Assembly: GCF_001439735.1 (NCBI RefSeq) | Contig: NZ_JYLN01000004.1 | Location: 1-64,000 of the forward strand | Length of the DNA: 64,000 bases | DNA from: Pseudomonas paralactis | Lineage (GTDB): Bacteria; Pseudomonadota; Gammaproteobacteria; Pseudomonadales; Pseudomonadaceae | Direction of reading: 5' to 3' | Shown here: positions 36,778-47,336 of the stretch, piece by piece | Layout of the letters: each line of letters begins with the position of its first letter | Numbering within the stretch: the first letter of the stretch is position 1 | Notes under the pieces: model-generated | The model's input: only the letters and a program-made list of their open reading frames with translations | The model's database searches: none | What the model was told of the DNA's origin: nothing | Translations under genes and position numbers: made by a program

Positions 36778-38216
36778 AGCGGCTTCTGGCAACCGCTTCC
36801 CTGGGGTTGTTACTGTCGGCCTGCCAAGTCGTAGGCCCGGATTACAAACTGCCGGAACAGGCCGCAGTCAACCGTGGTGACCTGCAAGGGCCGATCATGG
36901 GCGAAGGCAAGAACGTCGTGTCGGCGCCAGTGCCGGCCGATTGGTGGAAGCTGTATAACGACCCGCGCCTGGACCAACTGGTGCAGCAGGCCATGGCCTC
37001 CAACACCGACCTGCGCGTGGCCGCTGCCAACCTGCAGCGCTCGCGTTACCAGGTGCAGCAGGCCGAATCCGCTGGCGGCTGGAGTGCCGGCGTCAAGGCC
37101 GAGGCCCAGCGCTTGCAGGAATCCGGTGAAGCATTTTTGCTGCCGGACAAAGTCCCGGTGGGCAACATCGGCAGCGTCGGGATTACCACGTCCTATCAGT
37201 TCGACCTGTTTGGCACCTTGCAGCGCGGTATTGAAAGCGCCAAGGCCAGCGCCGATGCAACCCAGGCGGCCGCCGATATCGCCCGCATCACCCTGGTGGC
37301 CGATGTGGTGCGCTCCTATACCCAGGTGTGCGCGGCCAACGAAGAACTGGCGATTGCCAACGAGTCCCTCGACCTGCAAGCCCAGAGCACCAAACTGACC
37401 CAGCGCCTGCGCGATGCCGGGCGAGGCGATGAGACTCAGGTGACTCGTTCGCAAACCCAATACAAATCCCTGCGCGCTGACATACCGCGCTATGAAGCTT
37501 CGCGTCAGGCGGCGCTGTTTCGGCTGTCGATGTTGCTGGCCAAACCGGTCGACCAACTGCCAGCCGGCACGGGCACCTGCGCCGAGCTGCCACATATTGC
37601 TCAACTGCTGCCGGTAGGCGATGGCGCCACGCTGCTCAAGCGCCGTCCGGACGTGCGCCAGGCCGAACGCCAACTGGCCGCCGCCACGGCACGCATCGGC
37701 GTGGCGACCGGCGCGTTGTACCCGGATATCAGCATCGGCGCCACGGTCGGCACCGTCGGCTTGCTGGAAAACCTCGGCACGCCTGCTACCAACCGCTGGG
37801 GCTTTGGCCCAATGATCAGCTGGACTGTACCGACCAACGGCGCTCGCGCCCGCGTGCATGAAGCTGAAGCCGCGACACAGGGCGCCCTGGCCCACTTCGA
37901 CGGCGTGGTGCTCAACGCCATCCGCGAAACCCAGACCGGCCTGGCCCAATACACCGCCGTGTTGCAACGCCGCGACGCCCTGGCCGACGCCGAACAGTCG
38001 GCGCGAGAAGCCGCCGGCCAGACCCATCGCTTCTTCCAGGCCGGCCGCGAATCCTTCCTGGCCGACCTGCAAGCCACGCGCACCTACACCGATATGCGTG
38101 CGCAACTGGCGGCGGCTAACACCCAGGTTGCCATGAGCCAGATCGATCTGTTCCTGGCCCTGGGCGGCGGTTGGGAAAGCGGACGAACGCAAGGGGTAAA
38201 ACCCGGCAAACCGTGA
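36774..38216 (+). CDS. NodT-family outer membrane lipoprotein of FUSC pump
   Basis: This is the outer-membrane channel that completes the FUSC system. The 480-residue lipoprotein has lipobox LSAC (Cys17), then QVVGPDYKLPE and two OEP repeats (VAAANLQRSRYQVQQAES; KRRPDVRQAERQLAAATARI). The 4-bp overlap with the adaptor makes it the last gene of a tightly coupled operon. Confidence 0.9.
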   Translation: MKRLLATASLGLLLSACQVVGPDYKLPEQAAVNRGDLQGPIMGEGKNVVSAPVPADWWKLYNDPRLDQLVQQAMASNTDLRVAAANLQRSRYQVQQAESAGGWSAGVKAEAQRLQESGEAFLLPDKVPVGNIGSVGITTSYQFDLFGTLQRGIESAKASADATQAAADIARITLVADVVRSYTQVCAANEELAIANESLDLQAQSTKLTQRLRDAGRGDETQVTRSQTQYKSLRADIPRYEASRQAALFRLSMLLAKPVDQLPAGTGTCAELPHIAQLLPVGDGATLLKRRPDVRQAERQLAAATARIGVATGALYPDISIGATVGTVGLLENLGTPATNRWGFGPMISWTVPTNGARARVHEAEAATQGALAHFDGVVLNAIRETQTGLAQYTAVLQRRDALADAEQSAREAAGQTHRFFQAGRESFLADLQATRTYTDMRAQLAAANTQVAMSQIDLFLALGGGWESGRTQGVKPGKP

Positions 38217-38297
38217 GGTGATTGCTATGCTTTGTCAGGTGAGGCGTCGTGACGCTTCACCCGACAAAGCTCGCGTTTGCTCATGGGGATTCCAAGA

Positions 38298-38930
38298 ATG
38301 AAAAACCCTTATGCTCCCGCTTTCTGGTGCGTGCTCTTCGCACTGGTTTTGTTATCGGCCGCGTATTTTTACGGCGTCATGCTCGCCCATCAACTCGACA
38401 AGGCCATGGTGTTCCTCGACAGCGCCTGCCTGGTGATCGGCACCTTATCCATCGGCGTGGTGGCCTGGGCGTCGTATCAAAACCAGCGGGTGAAGAAAAA
38501 ACTCCTCGAACAGGGCAAGACCCGCGTGGCGATCTGGGACACCAAGGTCGCCCTGCGCCGTGTCGAAACCGTGTTCGACCGCTATTTCTGGGGCAGTTAC
38601 TGGCAGCCCGGGCGTACGTTTCAGGAAGTCATGGGCGACCTCACCGGCACGCCGCTGGAAAAAAGCCTCGAAGTCCTGAAAAAACAGTGCGTGCTGCTGG
38701 ATCGGCAGGTCGCCGACGGTAGGCATTGGCTCAATAACGCGCGGGAATTGTCCGACGTCGCTACGCAAATGGCCCGCGAGCGCTACCAGCTGGATTTTTG
38801 CGACCCCAAGACCGACACCCCCGGCAATGCCGTGATCCACCGGGAGTTTGAGGTGTTGGTGTACACCTGGACCGCACGTTTGAAGAGTTTTGATCACCAA
38901 TTGGATGAAGTCGAACAAGAGTACTCCTGA
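38298..38930 (+). CDS. Membrane protein with cytoplasmic helical domain, unknown function
   Basis: This 210-residue protein has two N-terminal membrane segments (about residues 7-28 and 44-62) followed by a charged helical domain (VKKKLLEQGKTRVAIWDTK onward). Start MKNPYAPAFW at 38298 is chosen; the in-frame ATG at 38283 and longer options lack support. No family was recognised with confidence. It stands alone downstream of the efflux operon. Confidence 0.65.
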   Translation: MKNPYAPAFWCVLFALVLLSAAYFYGVMLAHQLDKAMVFLDSACLVIGTLSIGVVAWASYQNQRVKKKLLEQGKTRVAIWDTKVALRRVETVFDRYFWGSYWQPGRTFQEVMGDLTGTPLEKSLEVLKKQCVLLDRQVADGRHWLNNARELSDVATQMARERYQLDFCDPKTDTPGNAVIHREFEVLVYTWTARLKSFDHQLDEVEQEYS

Positions 38931-39020
38931 ACTCCTGCTGAACTGATCCCTCTGAAAGGCTGGGCCGTTTACGCCCGCCAGTGCTAATCTTCCCCAGCCT
39001 TTGGCCACACGGGCCACGAC

Positions 39021-39121
39021 TGTAGGAGCGAGCTTGCTCGCGAAAGACGCCAACGATAACCCGTGCATTCTGAAATGAACGCGGTGCCCAAGTGTTCTTC
39101 GCGAGCAAGCTCGCTCCTACA
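39021..39121. repeat. REPIN (TAGGAGCGAGCTTGCTCGCG type)
   Basis: This is the second copy of the family at 26398-26498, with inverted arms TGTAGGAGCGAGCTTGCTCG and CGAGCAAGCTCGCTCCTACA around a variable centre. Confidence 0.9.
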
Positions 39122-39183
39122 GGAACCCCTACAGGGTTCAAGGAAGACAGCCCACTTCTCACAGGATTTGATCAGGTCACTTC

Positions 39184-40680
39184 ATGAATAAGCCAGCAGT
39201 TGTTTTCTTGGGTTTTGTTGTCGCCATCGGCGCCGTCAGTGCGGGCGGCGCCTGGTACACCGGTAAACAACTGGAGCCGGTCCTGCAAACCGCGATCCAG
39301 AATGCCAACAAAGAGTTGCAGACCTCCATGGCCGGTGTCGACGGCACTGTGGCTCTGGAGCTGGTGTCTCTGGATCGTGGCGTGTTCAGCAGCACGGCGC
39401 ACTATCGCCTCAAGGGCCAGGGCAGCGTGTTCGGTGAAGACAACCCGAATCCTGAGTTGCTGTTCGTCGACCATATCGAGCACGGCCCGCTGCCGTTCTC
39501 GCGCCTGGTCACGCTCAAGTGGCTGCCGGTCATGGCCACCAGTCACTACGAACTGGAAAAGAACCCCACCACCGAAAAATGGTTCGCCGCCAGCAAAGAC
39601 GTGTCGCCGCTCAAAGGCGTGGCGAATATCGGCTACAGCCGTTCGGTCAGCGGCAACATCGAATTGCTGCCGCTGGAATTCAAGGATGACACCTCCTCGG
39701 TGAGCTTCTCCGGCGCCAACCTGGAATTCGACAGCAGCGCCGAAGGCCAGAAGGTCAAGGCTGATGGCTTCATGAACAGCCTCAAGGTCGCCGCGATCGA
39801 TGCCAATGGTGCACCGTTCGAAGCGGAACTGGCTGGCCTGACCGTCGCCAGCAACCTGGAAAAGTCCACCTTTGGCTTCTACACCGGCCAGAACACCGTG
39901 GAACTGACCGACACCAAGGTCACCTTTGGCCCGCAGAAAGCCGTGCTGACCCTCAAGGGCTTCGAGCAGAAAGATTCTACCCAGGCCAAGGACAACAACC
40001 TGGCCGGTCGCGTCGACTACAAAATCGACGAGATCGGTTACCAGGGCAAGGCGGTCGGCTCGGCGGCCATGGCCGTGAGCATGAAGAACGTCGACATCCC
40101 GGCGATGCTGGTGCTGACCAAGCTTTACCAGGACAAAATGCAACCGGTGCAAGCCGCTGCCGCTGCCGGCCAACCGGTACCGGAACTGCAATTGACCGAA
40201 GCCGAGCAGGCCCTGGCCGAAGCCAACGTCAACCAGGTATTGGCTGCCAAGCCGCAACTGGCGGTGGAAAACCTGTCGCTGAAAACCACACACGGCGAAA
40301 GCAAGTTCAACCTGGTGGTCGACCTCGCCAAGCCAACGTCCATGGAGCTGCCGCCGGTTGAGCTGGGCAAGCAGATGATTGCGCTGCTCGATGCCAACCT
40401 GACCCTGTCCAAGCCGATGATCAGCGACGTGGCCGCCCTGCAAGCCCAGGTCGGCGGCGTGACTGACCCCAAAGCCATCGAGCAGCAATCGCAGATGGCG
40501 GCCGAGATGGTCAGCGGCATGGCCGTCGGCACCCAAATGGCAACCCTGGTGGGCACCGATGTGGTTTCCAAGTTGCACTACGCCAATAACGAAGTGACTT
40601 TCAACGGCCAGAAAATGACCGTTGAGCAGTTCCTCAGCTTTGTGATGTCCAAGGCCGGTGCGGTCAGCGGCGCCCAGTAA
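39184..40680 (+). CDS. YdgA-family (DUF945) envelope protein
   Basis: This 498-residue protein has an N-terminal membrane anchor or signal (about residues 5-25, VVFLGFVVAIGAVSAGGAWY), then a long beta-rich periplasmic domain typical of DUF945/YdgA (ELVSLDRGVFSSTAHYRL, HGPLPFSRL). Its role is unknown, but the family is envelope-associated. It stands alone between two REP hairpins. Confidence 0.85.
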   Translation: MNKPAVVFLGFVVAIGAVSAGGAWYTGKQLEPVLQTAIQNANKELQTSMAGVDGTVALELVSLDRGVFSSTAHYRLKGQGSVFGEDNPNPELLFVDHIEHGPLPFSRLVTLKWLPVMATSHYELEKNPTTEKWFAASKDVSPLKGVANIGYSRSVSGNIELLPLEFKDDTSSVSFSGANLEFDSSAEGQKVKADGFMNSLKVAAIDANGAPFEAELAGLTVASNLEKSTFGFYTGQNTVELTDTKVTFGPQKAVLTLKGFEQKDSTQAKDNNLAGRVDYKIDEIGYQGKAVGSAAMAVSMKNVDIPAMLVLTKLYQDKMQPVQAAAAAGQPVPELQLTEAEQALAEANVNQVLAAKPQLAVENLSLKTTHGESKFNLVVDLAKPTSMELPPVELGKQMIALLDANLTLSKPMISDVAALQAQVGGVTDPKAIEQQSQMAAEMVSGMAVGTQMATLVGTDVVSKLHYANNEVTFNGQKMTVEQFLSFVMSKAGAVSGAQ

Positions 40681-40702
40681 GCGCTGAAAATGCAGTAAAA
40701 AA

Positions 40703-40824
40703 TGTGGGAGCTGGCTTGTGTGGGAGCTGGCTTGCCTGCGATAGCATCGCCCCGGTCTGGCTGAACGACCGCGGTGCCTGCATCGCGGGCAAGCCCGGCT
40801 CCCACACAAACCCGGCTCCCACAT
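40703..40824. repeat. REPIN with both arms tandemly duplicated
   Basis: The left arm holds a perfect 16-bp tandem duplication TGTGGGAGCTGGCTTG (40703-40718, 40719-40734). The right arm holds a near-perfect 17-bp tandem pair (40791-40807, 40808-40824: AAGCCCGGCTCCCACAC and AAACCCGGCTCCCACAT). Nested hairpins are possible. Confidence 0.85.
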
Positions 40825-40865
40825 TCGTTTTGTGTGAGGGCAAAAAATCGCGCTCGCACAATTCT

Positions 40866-41017
40866 GAACAATTGTTCTGAATTGCACTTCCCCCTACTTC
40901 GCTAAGAGATAGTTCCTACAGGAAAGCTAGGTCGGGTCCCGAGACGCCGACACCCTGATGCGTTTTGCTCAGGACCATCTATCGTTAGGGCTTTCCGTGT
41001 GTAAGGAAGCTCACGAT
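40866..41017 (+). promoter_or_regulatory. pga upstream/leader region
   Basis: A perfect 12-bp palindrome GAACAATTGTTC lies at 40866-40877, a possible operator. An inverted repeat TTCCT-AC-AGGAA (40913-40924) contains an AGGA core, and the ribosome site (AAGGAAG, about 41003-41009) contains another. In E. coli the pgaA leader is repressed by CsrA at such motifs, so RsmA control is possible here but inferred. Confidence 0.4.
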
Positions 41018-43498
41018 ATGCTGCGAAACCTCCCCTACAGTGCCTCAGGCCGGTTGCGTCTGCTTATCGGGGCCGCCCTGTGCAGCCAATTGCTGGTTCC
41101 TGGCCTCGCGTTTGCCGATCCGGCCTACGACGCTCTGATCATCCAGGCTCGCAACGGTAACTTCACACCGGCTCTGACCCAACTGCGCCAACTGTCCGCC
41201 GAACGCCAAACGCCAGGCCAGGTCAGCGACCACCTGGTGATTGCCGGTTGGGCGGGGCAAGACGCCGAAGTGTTGAAGGTCTACGAAGCACAAGGCAAAC
41301 ACCGCAACCTCACCACCCAGGCACTCGCCACGGTGGCACGCACCTATCGCAATCAAAAGCAGTGGCCCCAGGCCGAAGCGATCTATCGCCAGGCGCTGTT
41401 GCGCGAGCCGAATAATATCAACCTGCAACTAGGCCAGGCCCTCACCCAGGCCGATGGCGGCAAGGCCAACGAAGCGGTGCAGCGCTTGCGCGCGATGGTG
41501 GCGGCGCAACCCAATGATCCGGACCGCCGCATGGCCCTGGGTTATGCGCTGACACGCGCCGGCTTGAACTACGACGCACTGTTCGAGTTTGACCAAGCCT
41601 TCATCCGCGCCGGTGACAAGCCGGAAGTGGCCCGTGAATACATCGTGGCCCTGCAAAAGGCTCGCCTGCCGGAAGCCGCCCTGCGCTTGTCGGCCAGGCG
41701 CCCGGGCCTGGTGGATGCGGTCACCCAGCGCCGCCTCGAAGGCGACCTTGCCGCCGAGCGTGTGCGCATGGCCGAGTTCGCTACGCGTACCGAAAAAGAA
41801 CGCTACGTCATCGCCGATCGCGCCCTGCAGGATTACGACAAGCTGATCAGCCGTTGGGCCCCGGACGCCACAGCTCACGACGACGTCGTGCGCTGGCGTA
41901 TCGACCGGCTTGGGGCACTCAAGGCCCGTGCACGCACCGCAGAGGTGATTCGCGAATACGAAGTGCTCACCGCCCAAGGCGTGCAGTTGCCGACCTACGC
42001 CGTGCGCTGGGTCGCCGCATCCTACCTCGACCAGCGCCTGCCGGAAAAAGCCGCGCCGCTGTATCGCCAGGCGCTGACTGCAGCGGATGCCGACGTCGGT
42101 GATCATGTCAAAGACAGCACCGCCCTGTTCTACGCCTTGTCGGAAAACGACCAGGTGGATGAGGCGCGTGCGGTCGCCACGCAGTTGGCCAGCACCGAAA
42201 AACCTCGGGTTGAACTCAAGGGTTTGCCTATCGGCAACCCTAACGACGAATGGATGGACGCCCAACAATTGGCGGCCCAGGCCGGTACCTATGGCGCGGA
42301 CCTGAATGCCAGCGAACAAGCCCTGGAAAACCTGGGGAGCAAAGCCCCCGGCAGCATCGGTGTACGTTTGGCACAGGCAGAAATGTACCGTGCCCGTGAA
42401 TGGCCCAGACGCGCTGAAGACTCGCTCAAGGAGACCGAAAACCAGAGCCCCCGTGACATTGGGGTGGAAATGTCCCAAGGCTTCACCGCGTTGGACCTGC
42501 AGGAATGGCGGCAACTGGACCTGCTCACTGATGACGTCGTTGCCCGCGCCCCGGACAACCGCCAGGTACAGCGCCTCAAACGCTTGCGCGACGTCCACGA
42601 CATGGCCGAAGTGCGGGTGGAAGCCTACACCGGTAAAAGCTTCGGTGGCGGTAACAACCAAGAGGCCGGTGCGGTGTCGGGTAGCCGTGACTGGGGCATA
42701 GAAAGCGTGATCTACACCCCGCCCATCGACGAGGACTGGCGCCTGTTCGCCGGTGTCGGTTATGGCACTGCCGATTTTGCCGAAGGCACCGGCCATCACC
42801 GCTGGCAGCGTGTGGGCGTGGAGCGGCGCACCCGCGACATGACCATCGAAGCCGAAGTGTCCAACCACTCCTATGGCGATGGCGCCAAACAAGGCGCGAG
42901 CGTGTCGATTGCCCGCGACATCAACGACCACTGGCAGTACGGCGCCAGCCTTGGCTACCTGCTCAACACCACACCGTTGCGTGCGTTGAATGAGGGTGTC
43001 ACGGCCAACGGCGGCAGCGGTTTTATCCGCTGGCGCGCCAACGAAAGCCGCGAGTGGAAACTGGCCGTCAGCCCGTCGCATTTTAGCGATGGCAACGACC
43101 GCGTCGAAGCCTTGCTCACCGGCCGCGAAGGCATCTACAGTTCGCCCAAAGTGCAAGTAGAGCTGGGCCTGGAAGTCGGTGCCAGCCGCAACAGCAAGGA
43201 AGACACGATCTACTTCAACCCCAAGTCCGACTTCAGTGTGTTGCCCACCGTCAACGTCAACCATGTGCTTTATCACCGCTACGAAACCCAGTGGAGTCAG
43301 CAGTTCCAGCTCGGTGCGGGTACCTATAGCCAAAAGGATTACTCCACCGGCGGCGTCGGCTTGATCGGGTACGGCCAACGCTTTCGCTGGAATGACGTAC
43401 TGGAAGCTGGCGCCAACCTGAGCCTGGTCAGCCGACCTTACGACGGCGAGCGCGAACGCGATTTGCGCCTGCTCCTGGACCTCACTTACCGTTTCTAG
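41018..43498 (+). CDS. pgaA: Poly-N-acetylglucosamine export porin
   Basis: This outer-membrane protein exports the biofilm polysaccharide PNAG. The 826-residue product has a signal peptide (ending about residue 34, GLAFA), a periplasmic TPR superhelix (about 35-520) and a C-terminal 16-strand-type barrel (about 540-826) ending in LTYRF. ATG 41018 has AAGGAAG 8 bases upstream; the in-frame ATG at 40958 would hide the signal peptide. It is the first gene of pgaABCD. Confidence 0.93.
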   Translation: MLRNLPYSASGRLRLLIGAALCSQLLVPGLAFADPAYDALIIQARNGNFTPALTQLRQLSAERQTPGQVSDHLVIAGWAGQDAEVLKVYEAQGKHRNLTTQALATVARTYRNQKQWPQAEAIYRQALLREPNNINLQLGQALTQADGGKANEAVQRLRAMVAAQPNDPDRRMALGYALTRAGLNYDALFEFDQAFIRAGDKPEVAREYIVALQKARLPEAALRLSARRPGLVDAVTQRRLEGDLAAERVRMAEFATRTEKERYVIADRALQDYDKLISRWAPDATAHDDVVRWRIDRLGALKARARTAEVIREYEVLTAQGVQLPTYAVRWVAASYLDQRLPEKAAPLYRQALTAADADVGDHVKDSTALFYALSENDQVDEARAVATQLASTEKPRVELKGLPIGNPNDEWMDAQQLAAQAGTYGADLNASEQALENLGSKAPGSIGVRLAQAEMYRAREWPRRAEDSLKETENQSPRDIGVEMSQGFTALDLQEWRQLDLLTDDVVARAPDNRQVQRLKRLRDVHDMAEVRVEAYTGKSFGGGNNQEAGAVSGSRDWGIESVIYTPPIDEDWRLFAGVGYGTADFAEGTGHHRWQRVGVERRTRDMTIEAEVSNHSYGDGAKQGASVSIARDINDHWQYGASLGYLLNTTPLRALNEGVTANGGSGFIRWRANESREWKLAVSPSHFSDGNDRVEALLTGREGIYSSPKVQVELGLEVGASRNSKEDTIYFNPKSDFSVLPTVNVNHVLYHRYETQWSQQFQLGAGTYSQKDYSTGGVGLIGYGQRFRWNDVLEAGANLSLVSRPYDGERERDLRLLLDLTYRF

Positions 43499-43510
43499 AA
43501 GAGCCTGACC

Positions 43511-45514
43511 ATGACCCTCCTCAGTCGTTTTTTTCTGGTCCTGGGTGTAATGCTGGCCGCCGCATGCGCCCAGCAACCCGCGCCATTCGTTCCACCTGCC
43601 GAGCGGCCGACACTGGCCAGCGAAGCGCCGTGGCCGAAGAACCATTTCCTGGGCATTGCCTACCACGATGTTTCGGACAACGACCCTGACCAGGCCGTGG
43701 TGGCGGTGCGTACCGAGCGCTTGATCGAGCAATTGGCCTGGCTGCGCGAGAACGGTTACCAGGCGGTCAGCGTGGATCAAGTCCTTGCTGCGCGCCGGGG
43801 CGGGCCGACACTGCCGCCCAAGGCCGTGATGCTCAGCTTCGATGACGGCTATTCCAGCTTCTACACCCGCGTGATGCCGATCCTGCGGGCCTACAATTGG
43901 CCGGCCGTGCTGGCGCCGGTGGGCAGTTGGATCGACACGCCGCTGAACCAGCCGGTGGACTTCGCCGGTACCCCGCGCCCACGGGGCGACTTCCTGACCT
44001 GGCAGCAGATTCGTGAAGTGTCTCGATCGGGCCTGGTGGAAATCGCCGCCCATACCGATGCCAATCACAAAGGCATACTCGCCAATCCCCAGGGCAACCT
44101 CGAACCGGCGGCCACCACGCGCCGCTATGATCCGGCGACCGGTCGCTATGAAACCGAAGCGCAGTTCCAGGCGCGAATGCGTACTGACGTAGCAGCCATC
44201 TCCAATAAAATCCGTACTGTCACTGGCAAGGCTCCACGGGTATGGGTGTGGCCGTATGGCGCGGCCGATGGCACCACCCTGGCCGTGGTCGGTGAACACG
44301 GCTATGAGATGGCGCTTACGCTGGATGACGGTTTGGATGACTCCAACAAGTTGATGAACAGCCCGCGCTTTTTGGTCGCCTCCGACCCGGATGGTGAGCA
44401 CTTCGCCAGCAGCATGGTTTCGGTTCAGGCCAAGGCACCGTTGCGCGTCTTGCATGTGGACCTGGATCACGTCTATGACCCCGACCCGGTTCAACAGGCG
44501 CACAACCTCGATGTGTTGGTGCAGCGCGTGGTGGACATGGGCGCCGTCACGGTGTTCCTGCAAGCCTACGCCGACCCCAAGGGTGATGGCCTGGTGCATT
44601 CGGTGTACTTCCCCAACCGCCACCTGCCGATGCGCGCCGACCTGTTCAACCGCGTTTCCTGGCAGTTGCATACCCGTGCCCACGCCAGCGTGTTTGCGTG
44701 GATGCCGGTGCTCAGTTTTGCCCTCGACGCCAAGCTGCCACGCGTGACCCGCTGGGACCCGCAGACCGGCAAGGTTGCTACCGATCCGGATCAATACAAG
44801 CGCCTGTCGCCCTTTGATCCGAAAGTGCGGCAGCTCATCGGCGAGATCTACGAAGACCTGGCGCGTACCAGCAACAGTGCTATCGACGGCGTGCTGTATC
44901 ACGACGATGCGCTGCTGAGCGACTTTGAAGACGCCAGCCCCGCCGCACTCAAGGCCTATGCTGCCCAGGGCTTGCCGGACAATATCGCTGCGCTGCGTGC
45001 CGACCCTGTAGTGATGCAGCGTTGGACTCGCTTCAAGAGCCGCTACCTGACCGATTTCACCAACGAGCTGACCGTGAAGGTGCGCGCCATTCGCGGCCCG
45101 CAGATCCTCACCGCTCGCAATATCTTCGCCGAGCCGATGCTCAACCCCGACAGCGAAGCCTGGTTCGCGCAGAACCTCGATGACTTCCTCAAGACCTACG
45201 ACTGGACGGCGCCCATGGCCATGCCGCTGATGGAAGGTGAGTCGTTGAAAAACTCCAATGCCTGGCTGGAAAAACTGGTGGCCACGGTCAAGGCGCGCCC
45301 CGGTGCGCTGGAAAAAACCATCTTCGAACTGCAAGCCAAAGACTGGCGCACCCAGGCCGCACCGGATATCAGCGCTGAGCAATTGGCAGAGTGGATGGGT
45401 GTACTCAAGCGCCAGGGCGTCACCAGTTTCGGCTACTACCCGGACAACTTCCTGGAAAACTCCCCGGACTTGAAGACCATACGTCCGGCCCTTTCCAACC
45501 AGTGGAACCCTTGA
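43511..45514 (+). CDS. pgaB: PNAG N-deacetylase lipoprotein
   Basis: This periplasmic lipoprotein (lipobox LAAAC, Cys19) partly deacetylates PNAG before export. The N-terminal polysaccharide-deacetylase domain (about residues 50-270) carries the metal-site segments [10 protein letters not shown] and [10 protein letters not shown]. The C-terminal glycoside-hydrolase-like GHL13 domain spans about 310-650. The 667-residue length matches PgaB. It begins 12 bp after pgaA. Confidence 0.94.
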   Translation: MTLLSRFFLVLGVMLAAACAQQPAPFVPPAERPTLASEAPWPKNHFLGIAYHDVSDNDPDQAVVAVRTERLIEQLAWLRENGYQAVSVDQVLAARRGGPTLPPKAVMLSFDDGYSSFYTRVMPILRAYNWPAVLAPVGSWIDTPLNQPVDFAGTPRPRGDFLTWQQIREVSRSGLVEIAAHTDANHKGILANPQGNLEPAATTRRYDPATGRYETEAQFQARMRTDVAAISNKIRTVTGKAPRVWVWPYGAADGTTLAVVGEHGYEMALTLDDGLDDSNKLMNSPRFLVASDPDGEHFASSMVSVQAKAPLRVLHVDLDHVYDPDPVQQAHNLDVLVQRVVDMGAVTVFLQAYADPKGDGLVHSVYFPNRHLPMRADLFNRVSWQLHTRAHASVFAWMPVLSFALDAKLPRVTRWDPQTGKVATDPDQYKRLSPFDPKVRQLIGEIYEDLARTSNSAIDGVLYHDDALLSDFEDASPAALKAYAAQGLPDNIAALRADPVVMQRWTRFKSRYLTDFTNELTVKVRAIRGPQILTARNIFAEPMLNPDSEAWFAQNLDDFLKTYDWTAPMAMPLMEGESLKNSNAWLEKLVATVKARPGALEKTIFELQAKDWRTQAAPDISAEQLAEWMGVLKRQGVTSFGYYPDNFLENSPDLKTIRPALSNQWNP

Positions 45515-45516
45515 TC

Positions 45517-46857
45517 ATGGTTGACAGAATCCTGGCTGTATTCGTGTTGGCACTGGTACTGGGCTTGCCCCTGGGCCTGATCTTCCTGGTGACCGGGCAG
45601 TTCCTGATGGACTTCGTGTTCTTCTACCCGCTGTTCATGTCGGCGTTGTGGATTGCCGGTGGCCTGTATTTCTGGCTGCACTGGGAACGCCACTGGCCGT
45701 GGAAAGAAGACACGCCGGCGCCGACCCTGGCCGGCGAGCCGCTGATCTCGATCATCATCCCTTGCTACAACGAGGGCGATAACGTCGCTGACACCATTGG
45801 CGCGGCCCTCGGCCAGTTGTACCCGAACATCGAAGTGATCGCGGTCAACGACGGCTCCAGCGACAACACCGCCGCAGTACTCGATGCCCTGGCGTTGCAA
45901 CACCCGCGCTTGCGCGTGCTGCATCTGGCACAAAACCAGGGCAAGGCTGTGGCCCTGCGCATGGGCGCGGTGGCCGCCCGCAGCGAATACCTGGTGTGCA
46001 TCGACGGCGATGCCTTGCTCGACAAAAACGCGGCCGCCTACATGGTCGCGCCGATGCTCGACAACCCGCGCCTGGGTGCCGTCACCGGCAACCCACGCAT
46101 TCGTACCCGCTCTACCCTGATCGGCCGGGTGCAGGTGGGCGAGTTCTCCTCGATCATCGGTTTGATCAAGCGTACCCAGCGGGTATTCGGTCGGATCTTC
46201 ACGGTCTCCGGTGTGGTGGTGGCGTTTCGCAAGAAGGCCCTGGACCGGATCGACTACTGGAGCACCGACATGATCACCGAGGACATCGATGTCAGTTGGA
46301 AGCTGCAACTCGATCACTGGGCGATCTTCTACGAGCCGCGCGCGCTGTGCTGGATCCTCATGCCCGAAACCGTCGGCGGCCTGTGGAAGCAGCGTCTGCG
46401 CTGGGCCCAGGGCGGCGCCGAAGTGCTGTTCAAGAACATCCGCGGCATCTGGCAATGGCGCCACCGCTACCTGTGGCCGCTGCTGTTCGAATACTGCCTG
46501 TCCACCGGTTGGGCCTTTACCTTCCTGCTGTCGGTGATCTTCTGGGCCGTGGGTAAATTCGTCACGTTGCCGGCGGCGATTACCGTGGACTCGTTGGTGC
46601 CACCTGCGTTTACCGGCCTGGTGCTGGCGATGGTGTGCCTGCTGCAGTTTGCGGTCAGCATCCTGATCGACCGGCGCTACGAAAAAGACCTGTGGAAAAC
46701 CCTGTTCTGGACCGTGTGGTACCCGATGGTGTTCTGGCTGGTCAGCCTGTTCACCACGCTGGTCAGCTTTCCCAAGGTGTTGTTCAACCAGCATCAGAAA
46801 CGCGCGCGCTGGGTCAGCCCGGACCGCGGTATCAAACCTGCACAAGAGGAGGCGTGA
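45517..46857 (+). CDS. pgaC: PNAG synthase, family 2 glycosyltransferase
   Basis: This inner-membrane processive synthase polymerises UDP-N-acetylglucosamine. The 446-residue product has two N-terminal membrane segments, a GT2 domain with [33 protein letters not shown] and the QRLRW synthase motif (about residue 292), then C-terminal membrane helices. ATG 45517 follows the pgaB stop by 2 bp. Upstream in-frame codons lie inside pgaB. Confidence 0.94.
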   Translation: MVDRILAVFVLALVLGLPLGLIFLVTGQFLMDFVFFYPLFMSALWIAGGLYFWLHWERHWPWKEDTPAPTLAGEPLISIIIPCYNEGDNVADTIGAALGQLYPNIEVIAVNDGSSDNTAAVLDALALQHPRLRVLHLAQNQGKAVALRMGAVAARSEYLVCIDGDALLDKNAAAYMVAPMLDNPRLGAVTGNPRIRTRSTLIGRVQVGEFSSIIGLIKRTQRVFGRIFTVSGVVVAFRKKALDRIDYWSTDMITEDIDVSWKLQLDHWAIFYEPRALCWILMPETVGGLWKQRLRWAQGGAEVLFKNIRGIWQWRHRYLWPLLFEYCLSTGWAFTFLLSVIFWAVGKFVTLPAAITVDSLVPPAFTGLVLAMVCLLQFAVSILIDRRYEKDLWKTLFWTVWYPMVFWLVSLFTTLVSFPKVLFNQHQKRARWVSPDRGIKPAQEEA

Positions 46858-46859
46858 TC

Positions 46860-47336
46860 ATGAAACTGGTCAGAACTCGCCAAAACACACTGATGTGGAT
46901 CGTCGATGTGCTGCTGACCCTGCTGGCGTGGGGTGGGTTGATCTGGCTGCTGGCGCGAGGCATCAGCGCCATGCTTGAAACCCACGGCGGCCCACGCATC
47001 GAGGCGCCTATCTTTGCTGCGCTCAACACCTTGCAGGTTTACCTGTGGATCGCGCTGTTCAATGCGGTGATCCTGATCAGCTGGGCACGTTATCAGCAGC
47101 ATCGCGGGCGCAAATTCGCCCAGCGCCGCGCCGAGGCCAATGCACTGAGCGACCAGCACCTGAGTGAAAGTTTCAACTTGGGCGATGGCGACCTCGAACA
47201 ACTGCGCCGCCCCGGCGTGCTGGTGATTCACAACGATGAAGAGGGCGGCGTCGAAGAAGTGAAATCCCACGTCTCCCGCGACGTCGAACGCCCCGGCCTG
47301 ACCTTGGTACCCGACAAAGACAAGGGCATTATGTAG
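46860..47336 (+). CDS. pgaD: PNAG synthase accessory membrane protein
   Basis: This 158-residue inner-membrane partner of PgaC has two membrane segments (about 12-34 and 55-77) and a charged cytoplasmic tail. In E. coli PgaD helps PgaC respond to cyclic-di-GMP. The start is 2 bp after pgaC and follows GAGGAGG. Its stop TAG (47334-47336) lies inside the REP sequence that begins at 47332. Confidence 0.92.
   Translation: MKLVRTRQNTLMWIVDVLLTLLAWGGLIWLLARGISAMLETHGGPRIEAPIFAALNTLQVYLWIALFNAVILISWARYQQHRGRKFAQRRAEANALSDQHLSESFNLGDGDLEQLRRPGVLVIHNDEEGGVEEVKSHVSRDVERPGLTLVPDKDKGIM

Noticed and set aside
41429..45382. A 1317-codon minus-strand open frame over pgaA and pgaB
   Set aside because: It is a high-GC antisense shadow of two well-supported genes and has low-complexity composition.
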